Assembly (NCBI GenBank): GCA_016212925.1
Contig: JACRDF010000003.1
Span: 1-64,000, forward strand
Origin: Desulfomonile tiedjei
Lineage (GTDB): Bacteria; Desulfobacterota; Desulfomonilia; Desulfomonilales; Desulfomonilaceae
DNA length: 64,000 nucleotides
Direction of reading: 5' to 3'
Positions 16,625 through 25,846 of this stretch are shown here, piece by piece. The notes below the pieces were generated by a model. It was given only the letters and a program-made list of their open reading frames with translations. It did no database searches and had not been told where the DNA came from. The position numbers and the translations under genes were made by a program. Each line of letters opens with the position of its first letter. Within the stretch, counting starts at the first letter, position 1.

Positions 16625-17815
16625 TTGAGCACTGAATTAAGTGATGTGGTGGTTATCGACGCGGTCCGGACCGCATTCGGGCGAGCTGGAGAAAAAGGGA
16701 TCTTCTGGAATACAAGGGCCGAGGACCTGTGCGTTCCGCTGGTGAAGGCCCTTTTGACTCGCAATCCTGCCGTCAAACCGGAGATGGTTGAAGACAGCAT
16801 TTGGGGTGTCACCAACCAAGTCAAGGAGCAGGGAGGCACGCTCGGGAGAATGGTCCCGATGCTCGCCGACCTGGGCTGGGAAATCCCTGGGTGTTCCGTG
16901 GATCGTATGTGCGCAAGCGGTCTGACCGGAATCGGGTTCGGAGTGACATACATAGCGAGCGGCATGGCTGACTGCCTCATCTGCGGCGGTGTGGAGCACA
17001 TGGGGCATTTGCCCATGGGATTCATGCGAGATCCGCACCCCAGGGCCGAGGAAGTGATGGGGGACGCGTCCGCATTCAATATGGGCATGACAGCGGAAAA
17101 TATTCATGACAGGTTTCCTGAATTCACGAAAGAAATGGCCGACGTATATGCGCTCGCATGCCAGCAAAAAGCGGACAGAGCGATCAAAGCGGGCAAGATG
17201 AAGGACATGCTCGTCCCCATAGAGGTTGAACAGGAAGACGGCACCAGGAAATGGATTGATAAGGACCAACAACCAAGGCCCGAAACCACCATGGAGGGGC
17301 TGTCCACGCTGAAAACCCCATTCAGGGAAAACGGAAGGGTTACCGCGGGGAATGCGTCAGGACTAAATGACGGTGCGTCCGCGGTCCTTTTGATGTCCCG
17401 AGAAAAGGCCCGGGAATTGGGCCTTACGCCCAAAATGAAGTGGGTTTCAGCAGGAGTGGCTTCAGTTGACCCGAGGATTATGGGTACTGCGCCGGTCCCG
17501 GCCACGCAAAAGGCCCTGGCAAAGGCGGGGCTGACCGTGGAAGAACTGGATCTTATAGAGATGAACGAAGCCTTTGCGGTGCAGGCCCTCTATTGCCTTG
17601 ACAGGTGGGGACTGGCATGGGATGACCCGCGAGTCAATCCATGGGGCGGGTCTCTCGCGTATGGACATCCGCTGGCCGCGTCCGGACCTCGTCTAGTGGC
17701 TTTTCTTGCAGGGCTTTTCAAAGAAAATCCCAATTCCCGATACGGATTGACCACCATGTGTGTGGGCAGAGGACAGGGCTATTCGATGATTTGGGAGAAT
17801 CTAATCGCCGTCTAG
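16625..17815 (+). CDS. thiolase family protein (acetyl-CoA acetyltransferase)
   Basis: 396 residues from a TTG start with GGAGTGAGG upstream. Canonical thiolase motifs: catalytic C96 in DRMCASGL, NASGLNDGASA, NEAFAVQ, GGSLAYGHPLAASG and the C-terminal TMCVGRGQG. It should act in the last step of beta-oxidation, for example acetoacetyl-CoA to two acetyl-CoA, or as its reverse. It follows the first thiolase by 6 bases and shares only the general family pattern with it. A 179-base gap separates it from the next gene. Confidence 0.93.
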   Translation: MSTELSDVVVIDAVRTAFGRAGEKGIFWNTRAEDLCVPLVKALLTRNPAVKPEMVEDSIWGVTNQVKEQGGTLGRMVPMLADLGWEIPGCSVDRMCASGLTGIGFGVTYIASGMADCLICGGVEHMGHLPMGFMRDPHPRAEEVMGDASAFNMGMTAENIHDRFPEFTKEMADVYALACQQKADRAIKAGKMKDMLVPIEVEQEDGTRKWIDKDQQPRPETTMEGLSTLKTPFRENGRVTAGNASGLNDGASAVLLMSREKARELGLTPKMKWVSAGVASVDPRIMGTAPVPATQKALAKAGLTVEELDLIEMNEAFAVQALYCLDRWGLAWDDPRVNPWGGSLAYGHPLAASGPRLVAFLAGLFKENPNSRYGLTTMCVGRGQGYSMIWENLIAV

Positions 17816-17994
17816 TCATGTCCTGTCGAGGACGAGTCCGAAGGGCATCGAGGACGGCTGTGGATCCTTGGTGCAAATTCGTAAGCCGCAAAAAACCGAT
17901 CAAAATCGGGGAGAAACGAGAAGTGTAATCACCGGATGGAATGCCGTGACAAACATCCGGACGCTGCTGCGGCCCAAGAAGGAGGCACTCATTT

Positions 17995-19779
17995 ATGAGT
18001 CATTTTAGGCTAAATGAACGAGATATTTATTTCATACTGAAGGAACAACTGAATTACGCGAACCTGTGCAAATGTGACAGATACCGAGATCTCGATGTGG
18101 ACACACTGGACATGCTCGTTGCCGAGGCGGCCAAGTTCGCCAACGGCGTCGTGGCGCCACTTCAGGAGGTGGGCGACAAACAAGGCGTGACCTATGCGGA
18201 TGGCACGGTGAAATGTGCTGAAGGATTTCGCGAAACGTTTCATCTTTTTGGAGAAAATGGATGGATTGCGGCCACCAGCGATACGGAATACGGCGGGCAA
18301 GGCTTCCCCAGCATGATGGGCATTGTCGTCAACGATCTCATGTATGGTGCGTGCATCTCCTTTCACATGGCTCCAAGTCTGACTCATGGGGCCGCTCGCC
18401 TCATCGAGAGCTTCGGCGCCAAAGAGCTGAAGGAACGGTTCATTGCCAACATGTTCTCGGGCCGGTGGTCAGGTACCATGTGTCTCACTGAACCCCAGGC
18501 CGGCTCAAATTTGGCCGCTATTAGGACAAAGGCCATTCCGGAAGGGGATCATTTCAAGATCAAGGGGACGAAGATTTTTATCACGTGGGGAGACCACGAC
18601 CTTACCGACAACGTTATCCATCTTGTTCTGGCCCGAATAGAGAACGCACCGCCAGGGGTGAAGGGTATCTCGCTATTTGTGGTCCCCAAGGTAAGAGTGC
18701 TCGACGACGGCTCCCCGGGAGAACCCAACGATGTGCTTTGTGCAGGCGTAGAACACAAGCTGGGACTACACGGGTCGCCCACCTGTGTTCTAAATTTCGG
18801 AGACAATGATAACTGCATAGGATACCTGTGTGGCGAAGAGAACAAAGGTCTCCCACACATGTTCCAGATGATGAATAGTGCCCGCATCAACATCGGAGTG
18901 GCCGGAATAGGCATAGCGAGCACCGCGTACCAAAATGCGCTGGCGTACACGAAAGAACGCATTCAAGGAGCCGACGTGGCCCGAAGGAAGTCCGGAGAAG
19001 TCCCCATCATAGACCATCCGGACGTGCGCCGCATGCTCCTCTGGATGAAGGCCACGGTGGACGGCATGCGATCAATGGCCTACACGGTGGGCTACTGGTT
19101 GGATCTGTCGGTCCATTCGGACGATGAAGAGGAGAAGCGCCGCTGTCAAGCGCTCGTGGAGTTCATGACGCCAATCGTTAAAGCGTATTGCTCGGATATG
19201 TGTTTCAGGGTCTGTGAGTCAGCCATCCAATGCCTCGGCGGGTACGGCTTCACCAGGGAGTACCCTTTTGAACAATACTTGAGAGACTCCAAGATACTGT
19301 CTCTTTACGAAGGGACAAACGGGATCCAATCAATGGATCTCATGGGGCGGAAGTTGATGATGAACGGGGGCGAACCTTTCAAGGTATTCATGGGGGAACT
19401 CCAGTCTTTCTGCACCGCGAATGCCGACCACGCCACCCTTGGCTCATGCGTCAAGTCCTTATCGAAAGTTGTGGCAGGCCTTAACGAGATGGCAAGCAAG
19501 ATGCGCAAAACGATGGAGAGCGATCTGCCTCAATGGGCCGCGGCCACTTATCCTGCACTCATGTGTTTTGGAGAAGCCATCATGGTGTGGCGACTCCTCG
19601 ACATGGCCGCGATAGCACAGAAGAAGATCGACGAAGGGGACACGAACGATTTCTATACGGGCAAAGTCATGCAGGCAACGTATTTTGCGGAAACCACAAT
19701 ACGTACGCTGCTGGCTCGCTTGCAGATAATCGGCACGCCGGCGCGGGAAGTTGTCGAGATGCCGGAAGACGCTTTCTGA
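17995..19779 (+). CDS. acyl-CoA dehydrogenase, large C-terminally extended type
   Basis: 594 residues, longer than the 380-residue core family because of a helical C-terminal extension of about 130 residues, as in the FadE5/AcdA-like group. Core motifs: CLTEPQAGSNLAA, IFITWGDHDL, KLGLHGSPTC and the catalytic glutamate in YEGTNGIQS. GAAGGAGG lies just upstream of the ATG. It introduces a double bond into an acyl-CoA using FAD and ETF. It is followed at once by a truncated enoyl-CoA hydratase, its natural partner, so it was probably once part of a dehydrogenase-hydratase pair. Confidence 0.93.
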   Translation: MSHFRLNERDIYFILKEQLNYANLCKCDRYRDLDVDTLDMLVAEAAKFANGVVAPLQEVGDKQGVTYADGTVKCAEGFRETFHLFGENGWIAATSDTEYGGQGFPSMMGIVVNDLMYGACISFHMAPSLTHGAARLIESFGAKELKERFIANMFSGRWSGTMCLTEPQAGSNLAAIRTKAIPEGDHFKIKGTKIFITWGDHDLTDNVIHLVLARIENAPPGVKGISLFVVPKVRVLDDGSPGEPNDVLCAGVEHKLGLHGSPTCVLNFGDNDNCIGYLCGEENKGLPHMFQMMNSARINIGVAGIGIASTAYQNALAYTKERIQGADVARRKSGEVPIIDHPDVRRMLLWMKATVDGMRSMAYTVGYWLDLSVHSDDEEEKRRCQALVEFMTPIVKAYCSDMCFRVCESAIQCLGGYGFTREYPFEQYLRDSKILSLYEGTNGIQSMDLMGRKLMMNGGEPFKVFMGELQSFCTANADHATLGSCVKSLSKVVAGLNEMASKMRKTMESDLPQWAAATYPALMCFGEAIMVWRLLDMAAIAQKKIDEGDTNDFYTGKVMQATYFAETTIRTLLARLQIIGTPAREVVEMPEDAF

Positions 19780-19806
19780 AAGCCCCGCGGACAGGGAGTT
19801 ACCGGA

Positions 19807-19920
19807 ATGAAGAGTGATTATAAGACCATCAACGTAGATCTGAGAGACGGCGTAGCGGTTCTTGCAATGAACAAACCGCCGGTAAGCCGGCTACTCACGC
19901 ACCGACAAGGCCTCGGATGA
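19807..19920 (+). pseudogene. truncated enoyl-CoA hydratase (N-terminus only)
   Basis: A 37-codon frame with GGGAG upstream encodes INVDLRDGVAVLAMNKPPV, the first beta strands of crotonase-family enoyl-CoA hydratases (typically ..RDGVA.ITLNRPPVNAL). Homology stops after PPV and the frame ends at TGA 19918. The remaining 220 residues are absent; sequence then runs into the next promoter and binding-protein gene. It looks like the stump of a gene lost by deletion at the join between the two importer operons. Confidence 0.6.
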
Positions 19921-20002
19921 AACGGGGTCAGACGATCAATTCCTAACGGCAAAAGTGGAACGTCCAACCAACTGTATTTTCCCCGAGAAAGGAGAGCGTC
20001 AC

Positions 20003-21283
20003 ATGAAAAGGTCGAGTGTTTTTGGTGTTGTCTTATTGTTCCTCACGCTGGTATTATGTTCGGGTTTTCACGCCTGGGCAGCGGACCCTATCAAGATCGC
20101 GATCGTCGGACCAATGCAGTTTACCCAGGGAGAGGGGCACTGGAACGGGGCCACCATGGCTGCCGAAGAAATCAATAAGGCCGGCGGAATCTCTGTAAAA
20201 GGAACCAAACGCACCATTGAACTCATTAAGGTGGACTCTAATGAGTTCTTGAGTATTCCTGACGCCACCAATGCCATGGAACTGGCCATCAGCAAGCATA
20301 AAGCAGACTTTGTGATGGGCGGTTTTCGAACCGAGGCTGTGCTGGTGATGCAGGACATCGCCATGGACAATAAGAAGATCTTTTTGGGATGCGGCGCAGC
20401 CCATCCCGAACTCTGCGAACGGGTGACAAAGGATTATGACCGGTACAAATACTGGTTCCGAATTACCCCTATTAATTCCAAACACCTTGTTGCGGTGGAC
20501 TTCATTCTTCTTGACATGGTGGCTAAAGCCATTACCAAGGAGTTGGACATCCCGAAGCTTAAAGTTGCCATTGTTGCCGAAAAAGCTGCCTGGGCAGACC
20601 CGATGGTGAAGATCGCAGAGGGCAAACTCCCCCAGATGGGCATGGAGGTTGTTGGCGTCTGGCGCCCTTCCCCCACTGCTACGGACACTACGGCGGAGCT
20701 TTCAGCGATTCAGCGTGCCGGCGCGCATATCATTTTCACCACCTTCTCGTCCTCAGTGGGCATTCCGCTTGCCAAGCAGGCAGGGGAGCTTAAGATCCCT
20801 GCGGCGGTCGCGGGAATTAACGTTGAATCTCAAAAGGACGGCTTCTGGAAAGCTACAGGCGGAAAAGGGGACTACGGTCTCACCGTGAACACTTATGCAC
20901 GCGTAAAGATCACCGACAAGACAATCCCATTTTTCGACAAATATCTTGAGAGGTACAAAGAAGCTCCGAATTATAATGCCGGGACTTACGATGGCCTTTA
21001 CCTTCTGAAGACTGCAGTAGAGAAGGCCGAGACCCTGGAAGCGGACAAGCTGGTGCCGGTGTTGGAGAAGACCGAGGTCACTGAGACTGCGGGAAAATTG
21101 GTATTCACCAAGGATCACGACGTCACGTGGGGACCGGGTTTCGTGACCGCGATAGGGACCCAATGGCAGGATGGGAAAAACTTGTGCGTATGGCCCAACG
21201 GATGGCAGGGAGTCAAGTACGAAGGTACTGTGGAATATAAGGTCCCGCCGGTGATGGTGGAACACTATAAGAAAAAGAAGTGA
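20003..21283 (+). CDS. ABC transporter substrate-binding protein (LivK family)
   Basis: 426 residues from the ATG at 20003, which follows GGAGAG and gives a proper signal peptide (KRSSVFGVVLLFLTLVLCSG, cleavage near WAADP); a GTG at 19955 would precede the signal. The mature protein starts IKIAIVGPMQFTQGEGHWNG, the type I periplasmic-binding fold. First gene of the second importer operon. It is clearly different in sequence from the binding proteins at 10721 and 26654, so the three probably bind different solutes. Confidence 0.9.
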   Translation: MKRSSVFGVVLLFLTLVLCSGFHAWAADPIKIAIVGPMQFTQGEGHWNGATMAAEEINKAGGISVKGTKRTIELIKVDSNEFLSIPDATNAMELAISKHKADFVMGGFRTEAVLVMQDIAMDNKKIFLGCGAAHPELCERVTKDYDRYKYWFRITPINSKHLVAVDFILLDMVAKAITKELDIPKLKVAIVAEKAAWADPMVKIAEGKLPQMGMEVVGVWRPSPTATDTTAELSAIQRAGAHIIFTTFSSSVGIPLAKQAGELKIPAAVAGINVESQKDGFWKATGGKGDYGLTVNTYARVKITDKTIPFFDKYLERYKEAPNYNAGTYDGLYLLKTAVEKAETLEADKLVPVLEKTEVTETAGKLVFTKDHDVTWGPGFVTAIGTQWQDGKNLCVWPNGWQGVKYEGTVEYKVPPVMVEHYKKKK

Positions 21284-21412
21284 GGCCGCCTTGCCCCGAA
21301 GGTTCAGTTGGAAGGCCTGGGCTGCGGAATCGGCACAACGGCCTGAGTTTCAATTTTCATAATCAGATCCGTCTCAATGTGCTTTTTTTGAGTCGATCCG
21401 TGGAGTCTATTT

Positions 21413-22282
21413 ATGATCCAGGAGATCATCATTAATGGGCTGATCAACGGCAGCATATATGCTCTGTTGGCCATAGGTTTTTCGCTGATCTTCGGGGTGG
21501 CGCGTCTTGTCAACATCGCGCACACCGCACTATACATGACCGCAGCATACTTCATCCTCATCGGTCTTGATTATTGGGGGATGTCGGCTCCCTTAGCCGC
21601 TTTGCTCGCAATCGTCATAACCACTATGTTGGGGCTCATTTGCTACCAGTTGGTCATCAAGCCAATTCGTGAGCACGAAGGCGCTGTGCTAATAGCCACA
21701 ATCGCTTTGGCAATGGCTATCCAGGAGATCTTTTTGATCGGTTTTGGAGGCCATTACCTTGGCGTACCTCCCGCGGCAACAGGATACCTATTCCTGGCAG
21801 GGGTCAAAGTGGCAAAGCAGCACCTGCTGGCCCTGGGAGTGTCTGTGCTCGCCTTGGTGGGAACTTGGGCCCTTTTGCTAAAGACCAGGATTGGCCTTGG
21901 AATCAGATGTACCGCCCAGGACCGGGAGGTGGCCAATCTGATGGGCATAAACGTTAACAGGGAGATCATGATGGCGCTGGGTATTTCAGTGGCTATGGCC
22001 GCGGTAGCCGGCGTCATCGTAGCTCCGCTTCGCGTCATTGATCCGCACATGTGGATGGAACCGCTGATCATGATGCTGGCCATCGTGGTTCTCGGAGGGC
22101 TGGGCAGCATCAAAGGGAGTTTCATTGCGAGCTACATTCTTGGTTTTACCGAGGCATTGGTGGTCTTTGCCCTTCCCATGGGGGCGTTCCTCAAAGTCAC
22201 GGTAGCCCTCTCCATCATGATTCTAGCTTTATTAATCCGCCCGGAAGGTTTATTCGGCGTGGTGTTTGAGGAAGAGAGATAG
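21413..22282 (+). CDS. livH: branched-chain-type ABC permease (LivH family)
   Basis: 289 residues. Typical N-terminus LINGSIYALLAIGFSLIFGVARLVN in meaning (LivH hallmark, ending NIAHTALYM), coupling loop RCTAQDREVANLMGINV and C-terminal RPEGLFGVV. Multi-spanning inner-membrane channel subunit. It follows the binding-protein gene by 129 bases, and the LivM start lies 1 base after its stop. Confidence 0.92.
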   Translation: MIQEIIINGLINGSIYALLAIGFSLIFGVARLVNIAHTALYMTAAYFILIGLDYWGMSAPLAALLAIVITTMLGLICYQLVIKPIREHEGAVLIATIALAMAIQEIFLIGFGGHYLGVPPAATGYLFLAGVKVAKQHLLALGVSVLALVGTWALLLKTRIGLGIRCTAQDREVANLMGINVNREIMMALGISVAMAAVAGVIVAPLRVIDPHMWMEPLIMMLAIVVLGGLGSIKGSFIASYILGFTEALVVFALPMGAFLKVTVALSIMILALLIRPEGLFGVVFEEER

Positions 22283-22283
22283 C

Positions 22284-23324
22284 ATGGGAATCATCTGGTT
22301 TCATATTAGAAAAGCCTTCACTTTATTCAGGAGTGAGGTGTTGGTGCTTCCGAGTCGAGTGGCCGTCCTGGTGTTTGTGGTAGCGCTGCTTGTTCTGCCT
22401 GTTTTCACCCAGGATCCTTACCTGCTCCGGGTCCTGATTTTCACCAGCGTTTTCGCGATTTTCGCTGCCAGTTGGGACCTGCTGTCGGGCTTCACCGGCC
22501 AGATGAATTTCGGGCATGCGCTGTTTTTTGGAGTGGCTGCTTACACGAGCGGCCTCATAAATGTGCACTTCAAGGTGCCTTATTTTCTGAGCATTCCGGT
22601 AGGTGCCTTTGCCGGAGTTCTGACCGGTTTAATCGTGGGGATTCCGTGTCTCAGGCTGAGGGGCACTTATCTGGCCCTGACCACGCTGGCTTTTCCCATC
22701 ATTCTCATGGGCTTGGTATTTTCTTTTCCGGATGTGACAGGGGGCGAGTTGGGGGTTATGGGGTTGGAGACCCTGGCCCGCTCGCGAATTCATGTTTACT
22801 ACGCCTCCGTGATCTCGATGCTCGTGTTGACTTCCATCATGTGGAAGATCACCGATTCCAATACAGGGATATTATTTCATGCTATCCGTGAGGATGAGCT
22901 TGCGGTCAGAGCGGGCGGCATCAACACGACTCGCTATAAGCTTCTGGCCTTCTGCCTGAGCGGTTTTTTCGCAGGAATCGCCGGAGGGTTATATGCTCAC
23001 ATCATGCGGACCGTCGGCCCCTCCACCTTGGAAGTTTCGCTCTCTTTCCAGGTGATTATCTGGTCTATCTTCGGCGGTATCGCTTCCATTTATGGCCCTG
23101 TGGCCGGCGTATTCATCCTGTTTCCGCTGGCGGAAGTCCTGAGAGCATTTCCCAAGTACCGTATGTTGATATTCGCCATACTGGTTCTGCTGACCCTGAT
23201 TTTCATGCCGCAAGGGCTCATTCCCTGGATTCGAGACAAGATCGAAAAAGAATGTCCGAGGTGCAAGGTGAGAAGCATTGCCACTCGCAAAACCTGCAGA
23301 ATATGCGCCGCTTCTCTGGATTAA
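22284..23324 (+). CDS. livM: LivM-type ABC permease with C-terminal zinc-ribbon-like tail
   Basis: 346 residues from the ATG at 22284, which follows GAGGAAGAGAG at the end of livH; a TTG at 22266 is less likely. The body is a normal LivM permease (SWDLLSGFTGQMNFGHALFF, LRGTYLALTTLAFP, AIREDELAVRAGGI). After the last membrane segment the protein continues into a short tail, CPRC-x10-CRIC, with cysteines at 324, 327, 338 and 341, ending at residue 346. This is a four-cysteine zinc-knuckle pattern not usual in the family and would face the cytoplasm. Its role could be docking or metal/redox sensing; unproven. Confidence 0.9.
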   Translation: MGIIWFHIRKAFTLFRSEVLVLPSRVAVLVFVVALLVLPVFTQDPYLLRVLIFTSVFAIFAASWDLLSGFTGQMNFGHALFFGVAAYTSGLINVHFKVPYFLSIPVGAFAGVLTGLIVGIPCLRLRGTYLALTTLAFPIILMGLVFSFPDVTGGELGVMGLETLARSRIHVYYASVISMLVLTSIMWKITDSNTGILFHAIREDELAVRAGGINTTRYKLLAFCLSGFFAGIAGGLYAHIMRTVGPSTLEVSLSFQVIIWSIFGGIASIYGPVAGVFILFPLAEVLRAFPKYRMLIFAILVLLTLIFMPQGLIPWIRDKIEKECPRCKVRSIATRKTCRICAASLD

Positions 23325-23369
23325 TGGGACTCTGTCCTGACAAAGACTATTTGCGTGGAGTAGAAACTG

Positions 23370-25076
23370 ATGGATGCAAAAGAAACCTACATGTCCAAAC
23401 CCTGGCTTAACCATTACCCCAAAGGGGTGCCCGCTACGGTGGAGGTCCCGGAAAAATCCGTCCCGGTACTCTTTGACGATGCCTCGGAAACCTATTCCGG
23501 GAAAGACGCCCTCATATTCTACGGCAAGAAGATTACGTACGGAGAGTTGCGACAGCTTGTGGATAAGTTTGCCACCGCGCTGGCAGATTTGGGAGTTAAA
23601 AAAGGGGAAACCGTCGCTCTCCATCTTTTGAACTGTCCCCAGTACATAATCGCGTATTTCGCCGCTCTCAAACTGGGCGCGGTGGTAACGCCGATAAGTC
23701 CGGTGTACACAAGCCAGGAAGTCAGACATCAGCTGATGGACAGCGGTGCAAATACCGTTGTCTGTCAGGATATTTTGTACGAGAACATAGAAAAAAGCGG
23801 CGTGAGAATAAAGAATTTGATCCTGACTAACATAAGTGAATACCTGCCCTGGATGAAGAAGCTGCTCGGGAAGAGCGCAATCGGAAAGGCATACAAACAC
23901 AAGCAGGTTCCGATTGCCAAGAATCAGGAAGGACTGTATGAGTTTCAGGATCTCATCAAGAAATACCCGGCCCAACCTCCCAAGATAGAAATCGATCCCG
24001 ACAAGGACGTGGCTGCGCTCCCATATACGGGTGGCACAACCGGGCTTCCCAAAGCGGCAGTTTTGACCCACAGGAATATGGTGGCATTGCAGGCTCAGGC
24101 CCAGGCATTCTGGCAGGATGTGTTGACTGTCGGCGATGATGTGATCATAGCTTTTCTGCCTTTTTTTCACATTTATGGGCAAGTAGTTATCATGCTGTCT
24201 TCGCTCGTCAGAGGCGCGAGCCTTGTCTTGCTTACCACTCCCGATTTGGACGACATCCTTCAGTCAACTGAAATGTACAAGGCGTCGATCTTCTTCTCTG
24301 TGCCCACGATGTTCGAGTATCTCAAAGAATACGAGAAGACCGACCGAGTGGATTGGAAAAGAATTAAGATGATCGGATGCGGGGCTGATACCCTTCATGC
24401 ATCTACTATGAAGGATTGGGAACGCAGGACTGGCAGCAAGATCACGGAAGGGTACGGCATGACCGAAACGACCGCGCTCAGCCATGGGAATCCTCTGCAC
24501 AGAGTCAAAGCCGGCTCTTTTGGCGTACCCATTCCAAATGTTACTGCTGCGATCATCGATCATGACGGCCTTGACTTTATGCCCGTCGGTGAAGTCGGCG
24601 AACTCATCGTTAATGGGCCGAATATCATGCAAGGATATTGGAATCGGCCCGAAGAGACCGCAGATTCCTTAATAGAAATCGATGGCAAAAAGTGGCTCAG
24701 AACAGGCGACTTGGCAAGCATGGATGAAGAGGGGTACTTCCATTTCTTTGATAGAAAACGTGATTTGATCAAGCACAAAGGTTATGCGGTGTTTGCACGG
24801 CATGTGGAAGAAGTTTTGTACCATCATCCACAAATCAAGGCTGCAGGAGTCGTCGGGGTGCCGGACCCGAAAGTGGGGGCAATAATAAAAGCGTACGTCG
24901 TGTTGCAGTCAGAGGCCAGAGGCAAGGTTTCAGAGGAAGAGGTCATCGCCTACTGCAAGGAAAACCTGGCTCATTACAAGGTCCCCAAAATCATTGAATT
25001 TAGAGGTGAGCTGCCCAAGACGGACGTGGGCAAGGTATCTCGCCGAGAACTCCGAGAAGAAGCCGAGGAGAGCTGA
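23370..25076 (+). CDS. long-chain-type AMP-forming acyl-CoA ligase
   Basis: 568 residues, FadD-like. Motifs: YTGGTTGLPKAAVLTH, PFFHIYGQ, GYGMTETT, RTGDLASMD and the catalytic lysine in KTDVGKVSRRELRE. GGAG is 9 bases upstream of the ATG. It sits between the two permease genes and the two ATPase genes of the second importer, with the ATPase start 1 base after its stop, so it is an integral member of that operon. It probably activates the imported acid. Segment MKKLLGKSAIGKAYKHKQ in the linker between subdomains is basic and may touch the membrane. Confidence 0.93.
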   Translation: MDAKETYMSKPWLNHYPKGVPATVEVPEKSVPVLFDDASETYSGKDALIFYGKKITYGELRQLVDKFATALADLGVKKGETVALHLLNCPQYIIAYFAALKLGAVVTPISPVYTSQEVRHQLMDSGANTVVCQDILYENIEKSGVRIKNLILTNISEYLPWMKKLLGKSAIGKAYKHKQVPIAKNQEGLYEFQDLIKKYPAQPPKIEIDPDKDVAALPYTGGTTGLPKAAVLTHRNMVALQAQAQAFWQDVLTVGDDVIIAFLPFFHIYGQVVIMLSSLVRGASLVLLTTPDLDDILQSTEMYKASIFFSVPTMFEYLKEYEKTDRVDWKRIKMIGCGADTLHASTMKDWERRTGSKITEGYGMTETTALSHGNPLHRVKAGSFGVPIPNVTAAIIDHDGLDFMPVGEVGELIVNGPNIMQGYWNRPEETADSLIEIDGKKWLRTGDLASMDEEGYFHFFDRKRDLIKHKGYAVFARHVEEVLYHHPQIKAAGVVGVPDPKVGAIIKAYVVLQSEARGKVSEEEVIAYCKENLAHYKVPKIIEFRGELPKTDVGKVSRRELREEAEES

Positions 25077-25077
25077 T

Positions 25078-25845
25078 ATGGCCGAGTCCCTGCTCGAAAT
25101 CAGAAAACTCAATAAGAACTTCGGTGGGCTTTTGGCAACCAACAGTGTCGACTTCGTCATGAACCGCGACGAGGTTGTTGGTCTCATCGGTCCTAACGGA
25201 GCGGGCAAGACCACCTTGCTGCGGTTAATCATGGGCATTCTTAGACCCGATTCGGGAAACATCCGTTACAAGGGCACGGATATCGGGGGTCGTAAGACAT
25301 GGGACATTGTAAACATGGGGATTGCCTCTACGTTTCAGAACATGAGGCCGTTTAGACGATTACCGATCATTGCGAATGTGATGGTTTCGTGTTTGTGCCC
25401 GCGCGCCATGAAAAAGGGTGAATGGGTGAAGAGGATCGAATCCAAGGCGATGGATGCCCTGGAATTTGCAGGCATCTCTGACATGGCGCTTGAAAAGGCT
25501 TCCACACTCTCCCAGGGAGATCTGAAGCGCCTGGAAGTTGCACGGGCAATAGCTACCGAACCTGAACTGCTCCTCCTGGATGAACCGTTCGGCGGCCTCA
25601 GTCCGGCAGAAACGGACCTCATGGCAAAATCCATCAAGAGGCTTCACAAAGGGGGACGGTTCGGCCGGCTCCATAGTGAAGGCCCGGCGATGATCATTGT
25701 GGAACACAAACTGCAGCAACTCATGAAGATCGTGGACCGCATTGTGGTACTCAGTTTCGGCACCGTCATTGCCGATGGGAAGCCGGAAGAGGTTGTGCGG
25801 AACCGGGAAGTAATAGAAGCGTATTTCGGGGAAGGAGGCATTTGA
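25078..25845 (+). CDS. livG: branched-chain-type ABC transporter ATPase (LivG family)
   Basis: 255 residues from the ATG at 25078, one base after the ligase stop. Walker A GPNGAGKTT, Q-loop STFQNMRPF, signature LSQGDLKRLEVARA (Q in place of the second G of LSGGQ), Walker B LLLLDEPFGGLSP and H-loop VEHK. A short insertion, HKGGRFGRLHSEGP, lies between Walker B and the H-loop. Partner ATPase LivF follows 1 base later. Confidence 0.92.
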   Translation: MAESLLEIRKLNKNFGGLLATNSVDFVMNRDEVVGLIGPNGAGKTTLLRLIMGILRPDSGNIRYKGTDIGGRKTWDIVNMGIASTFQNMRPFRRLPIIANVMVSCLCPRAMKKGEWVKRIESKAMDALEFAGISDMALEKASTLSQGDLKRLEVARAIATEPELLLLDEPFGGLSPAETDLMAKSIKRLHKGGRFGRLHSEGPAMIIVEHKLQQLMKIVDRIVVLSFGTVIADGKPEEVVRNREVIEAYFGEGGI

Positions 25846-25846
25846 G

